Source: Anaerolineae bacterium
Lineage (GTDB): Bacteria > Chloroflexota > Anaerolineae > B4-G1
NCBI GenBank assembly: GCA_030612185.1
Contig: JAUWOI010000046.1
Location: forward strand, 1-14,819
Length of the DNA: 14,819 bases
Reading direction: 5' to 3'
The position numbers and the translations under genes are program-made. Shown piece after piece: positions 13,123-14,819 of the stretch (within the stretch, counting starts at the first letter, position 1; every line of letters begins with the position of its first letter). Below the pieces are notes generated by a model. It was not told the origin of the DNA. It searched no databases and saw only the letters and a list, made by a program, of their open reading frames with translations.

Positions 13123-13748
13123 TCCGCATAGTGATTATTGACGACCACGAGATCGTGCGACGGGGCATCTCGGCTATTCTGCAAGGCGACCACGAGTTCC
13201 AGGTCGTCGGAGAGGCCGCGGACGGCAAAGAGGCGCTGCGTATTGTCCGGGAGACCCAGCCCGACGTGGCTTTGGTGGACGTGCGTCTCCCCGAAATCAG
13301 CGGCATCGAACTTTGCTACCGCATTCAGCGCGAAGCGCCGCAGACGCAGGTGCTGATCCTGACCAGTTACCTCGACGGCAACGTCGTGCGAGAGTGCATC
13401 CGCGCCGGAGCGAAGGGCTACGTGTTGAAGGATGTGGTCAGCACCGACCTGCGGCGTAGCATCCGCGAACTGATGCGGGGAGAATCGCCTATGGACCCGC
13501 GCGCCGCCCGCATGATGATCCATTGGCTACGGGACGGCCCAGAAGCCAACACTCCCGACCACTTCACCCTGCGCGAGATTGAGATTCTGCGTCTTATCGC
13601 CGAGGGACTCACCAACCGCGAGATTGGAGAGCGGGTCTGCCTGAGTGAGAACACCGTCAAGACATACATCCAGGGCCTCTACCAGAAACTGGACGCCCAC
13701 AATCGCATCGAGGCCGTGATGCGGGCGACGAAGTGGGGACTGTTGTAA
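13119..13748 (+). CDS. NarL/FixJ-family response regulator
   Basis: A 209-residue two-domain regulator. The receiver (1-120) shows the acidic pair D8/D9, phosphorylation site D54 in LVDVRLPE, T82 and K104. A LuxR-type helix-turn-helix occupies about 149-207, with LREIEILRLIAEGLTNREIG (151-170) and LSENTVKTYIQGLYQKL (175-191). The ATG overlaps the kinase stop as ATGA, so translation is coupled and the kinase is its cognate partner. It would bind DNA after phosphorylation and control transcription; the cooS gene behind it is a candidate target. Its gene ends ten bases before a strong terminator. Confidence 0.95.
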   Translation: MIRIVIIDDHEIVRRGISAILQGDHEFQVVGEAADGKEALRIVRETQPDVALVDVRLPEISGIELCYRIQREAPQTQVLILTSYLDGNVVRECIRAGAKGYVLKDVVSTDLRRSIRELMRGESPMDPRAARMMIHWLRDGPEANTPDHFTLREIEILRLIAEGLTNREIGERVCLSENTVKTYIQGLYQKLDAHNRIEAVMRATKWGLL

Positions 13749-13757
13749 TCTGAACTT

Positions 13758-13803
13758 CACCCGTTCGGGGGGATAAATACCTTCCGAACGGGTGTTGTTT
13801 GTT
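13758..13803 (+). terminator. Intrinsic terminator after the response regulator
   Basis: CACCCGTTCGG (13758-13768) and CCGAACGGGTG (13784-13794) form a perfect 11-bp stem with a 15-base loop, followed by the T-rich TTGTTTGTT. It separates the regulator operon from cooS. Confidence 0.88.
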
Positions 13804-13833
13804 GGGGATATGTGTGTTATCCTGAAAAGGCCA

Positions 13834-13936
13834 TCGGAGATGTACTCCGACGGCGCAAGCAATGCCGTATCCTGCCAAGTCCGACCGGGGGATGAAACCC
13901 CCTCGAAGGTTATGAAAGCCTGTCAACCTGCCGGAC
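13834..13936 (+). other. Possible structured RNA in the cooS leader
   Basis: Several stems lie close together: TCGGAG/CTCCGA (13834-13839, 13845-13850), ACGGC/GCCGT (13850-13854, 13864-13868), and a three-way junction closed by GTCCG (13879-13883) and CGGAC (13932-13936). The junction encloses GGGGG/CCCCC (13887-13891, 13898-13902) and AGGTT/AACCT (13907-13911, 13925-13929). Both inner loops begin with ATGAAA. It matches no riboswitch class I can recall. It lies about 185 bases before the cooS start. Confidence 0.35.
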
Positions 13937-14012
13937 GTTCCTCAAACACAGGTCGTTTCCTGGCACTTCTCGCCATGGATGCCCTCCTGGTCTTCCCCTG
14001 CCGTCCCCATTT

Positions 14013-14063
14013 TTCACGTTTGACGTTTCACGTCTCACATTCGGTGGAGCCTGGCTTCCAGGC
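14013..14063. repeat. 7-bp repeat array and small palindrome before cooS
   Basis: TTCACGT (14013-14019), TTGACGT (14020-14026), TTCACGT (14027-14033) and CTCACAT (14034-14040) repeat with a 7-bp period. GCCTGG/CCAGGC (14049-14054, 14058-14063) then forms a 6-bp hairpin with a CTT loop. The rest of the 326-base stretch before cooS (13795-14120) shows no gene, and no convincing promoter. Confidence 0.65.
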
Positions 14064-14120
14064 CGTCCCCCGTCTTTTTGATGCCCCGATAATTCATACA
14101 CAACAAGGAGATAATTTCCC

Positions 14121-14819
14121 ATGGCCAAAGAAGTATACAGTGAGAAGATTCTGAGCAGGAGTATTGACCCTGCTACCCACGAGATGCTGGCCCGGGCTGA
14201 GGAATTGGGCCTTGAGACTGCCTGGGACCGGTACGAGGCCCAACTACCCCAGTGTGGCTTTGGCGAACTGGGCGGCTGCTGTCGCAACTGTACCCTGGGC
14301 CCCTGCCGCATCAGCCCATTTGAGGAGGAGGGGCCCAAACTGGGCGTCTGCGGGGCCACGGCCGACATCATCGTCGCCCGCAACCTGATCCGCATGATCG
14401 CGGCCGGCGCAGCCGCCCACTCCGACCACGGGCGGGACATCGCTCACACGCTGCTTTTGACCGCCGAGGGCAAGGGCGGCGGCTACGAGATCAAGGACGA
14501 GGCCAAACTTAACGCACTGGCGGCGGAGTACGGCATCGAGACGGAAGGCCGGAGCAAGGAAGATGTCGCCCTGGACCTGGCCCACGCCGTCTACGCTGAG
14601 TTCGGCAAGCAGGAAGGCCCCATCCAGTTCACCCGCCGTGCACCGGAGAAGCGCGTCGCTCTGTGGCAGAAACTGGGCGTTGACCCGCGCGGCATTGACC
14701 GCGAGATTGTGGAGATCATGCACCGCACCCACATCGGCGTGGAAAACGATCCCGTCAACCTGATCCTGCAAGGGCTCAAGGCCTCCATCGCCGACGGCTG
14801 GGGCGGTTCGATGATCGCC
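14121..14819 (+). CDS. cooS: Carbon monoxide dehydrogenase catalytic subunit, N-terminal part
   Basis: The first 233 residues of a CooS/AcsA-type nickel-iron CO dehydrogenase, cut by the window end (full-length proteins are about 630 residues). It interconverts CO and CO2 in the cytoplasm, in CO oxidation or the Wood-Ljungdahl pathway. The hallmark cysteines are complete: C45 and C53 (eight apart) for the intersubunit D cluster, and C54, C57, C62 and C77 for the B cluster, within CGFGELGGCCRNCTLGPCR and GVCGATAD. The nickel C-cluster ligands lie beyond the window. AAGGAG (14105-14110) is ten bases before the ATG, slightly long spacing. Whether acetyl-CoA synthase or CooF-like partners follow cannot be seen. 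Confidence 0.95.
   Translation, partial: MAKEVYSEKILSRSIDPATHEMLARAEELGLETAWDRYEAQLPQCGFGELGGCCRNCTLGPCRISPFEEEGPKLGVCGATADIIVARNLIRMIAAGAAAHSDHGRDIAHTLLLTAEGKGGGYEIKDEAKLNALAAEYGIETEGRSKEDVALDLAHAVYAEFGKQEGPIQFTRRAPEKRVALWQKLGVDPRGIDREIVEIMHRTHIGVENDPVNLILQGLKASIADGWGGSMIA

Noticed and set aside
13879..13936. The GATGAAA/GAAA pattern before cooS considered as a hammerhead ribozyme
   Set aside because: The required CUGAUGA and separate GAAA core segments with the matching stems are not present.

Overview
The window reads as a chromosomal piece of a GC-rich anaerobic bacterium. All supported genes lie on the + strand. A CooS-type nickel carbon monoxide dehydrogenase, an acyl-CoA dehydrogenase/electron-transfer-flavoprotein operon, an abundance of small palindromic repeats and a GAF/HisKA_3 sensor kinase together suggest an anaerobic Chloroflexota (Anaerolineae-like) organism. 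That placement is inference from gene content and style; no rRNA or marker gene is present.

Region 1 (1-5621) is a fatty or organic acid oxidation operon: enoyl-CoA hydratase, two acyl-CoA dehydrogenases, EtfB and EtfA, closed by a clear intrinsic terminator at 5591-5621. The hydratase and dehydrogenases would oxidise an acyl-CoA, and the ETF pair would take the electrons. The first dehydrogenase lacks the usual catalytic Glu, whereas its neighbour keeps it. The spacers before the first, second and fourth genes are filled with 8-bp-period repeat arrays.

Region 2 (5640-11180) is a probable restriction-modification locus. It has its own promoter, a single-chain type IIG-like enzyme (PD-(D/E)XK nuclease, N6-adenine methyltransferase, target recognition domain), and directly behind it an unrecognised polytopic membrane protein. 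The recognition domain and the membrane protein gene have visibly lower GC than their surroundings. The last 99 bp of the enzyme gene recur immediately after the membrane gene (85/99 identical, almost all changes synonymous), and a further 63-bp piece recurs 100 bp later. This is a footprint of lost or recombined paralogous enzyme genes.

Region 3 (11179-11952) has no confident gene. It holds repeat arrays, a decayed 4Fe-4S ferredoxin-like fragment, a 4 x 21-bp tandem repeat and several hairpins.

Region 4 (11910-14819) encodes a soluble GAF histidine kinase and an overlapping NarL-type response regulator, ended by a strong terminator. A 326-base leader with a possible structured RNA follows, then the first 233 codons of cooS. 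The kinase GAF domain resembles, from memory, the haem-binding GAF of mycobacterial DosS/DosT, including a His in the ligand region. A haem gas sensor (CO, NO or redox) controlling the adjacent CO dehydrogenase is therefore a testable hypothesis.

Palindromic elements have inserted in frame into etfB and the restriction gene in at least five places, lengthening both proteins. All functional calls rest on reading motifs by eye; no searches were run.
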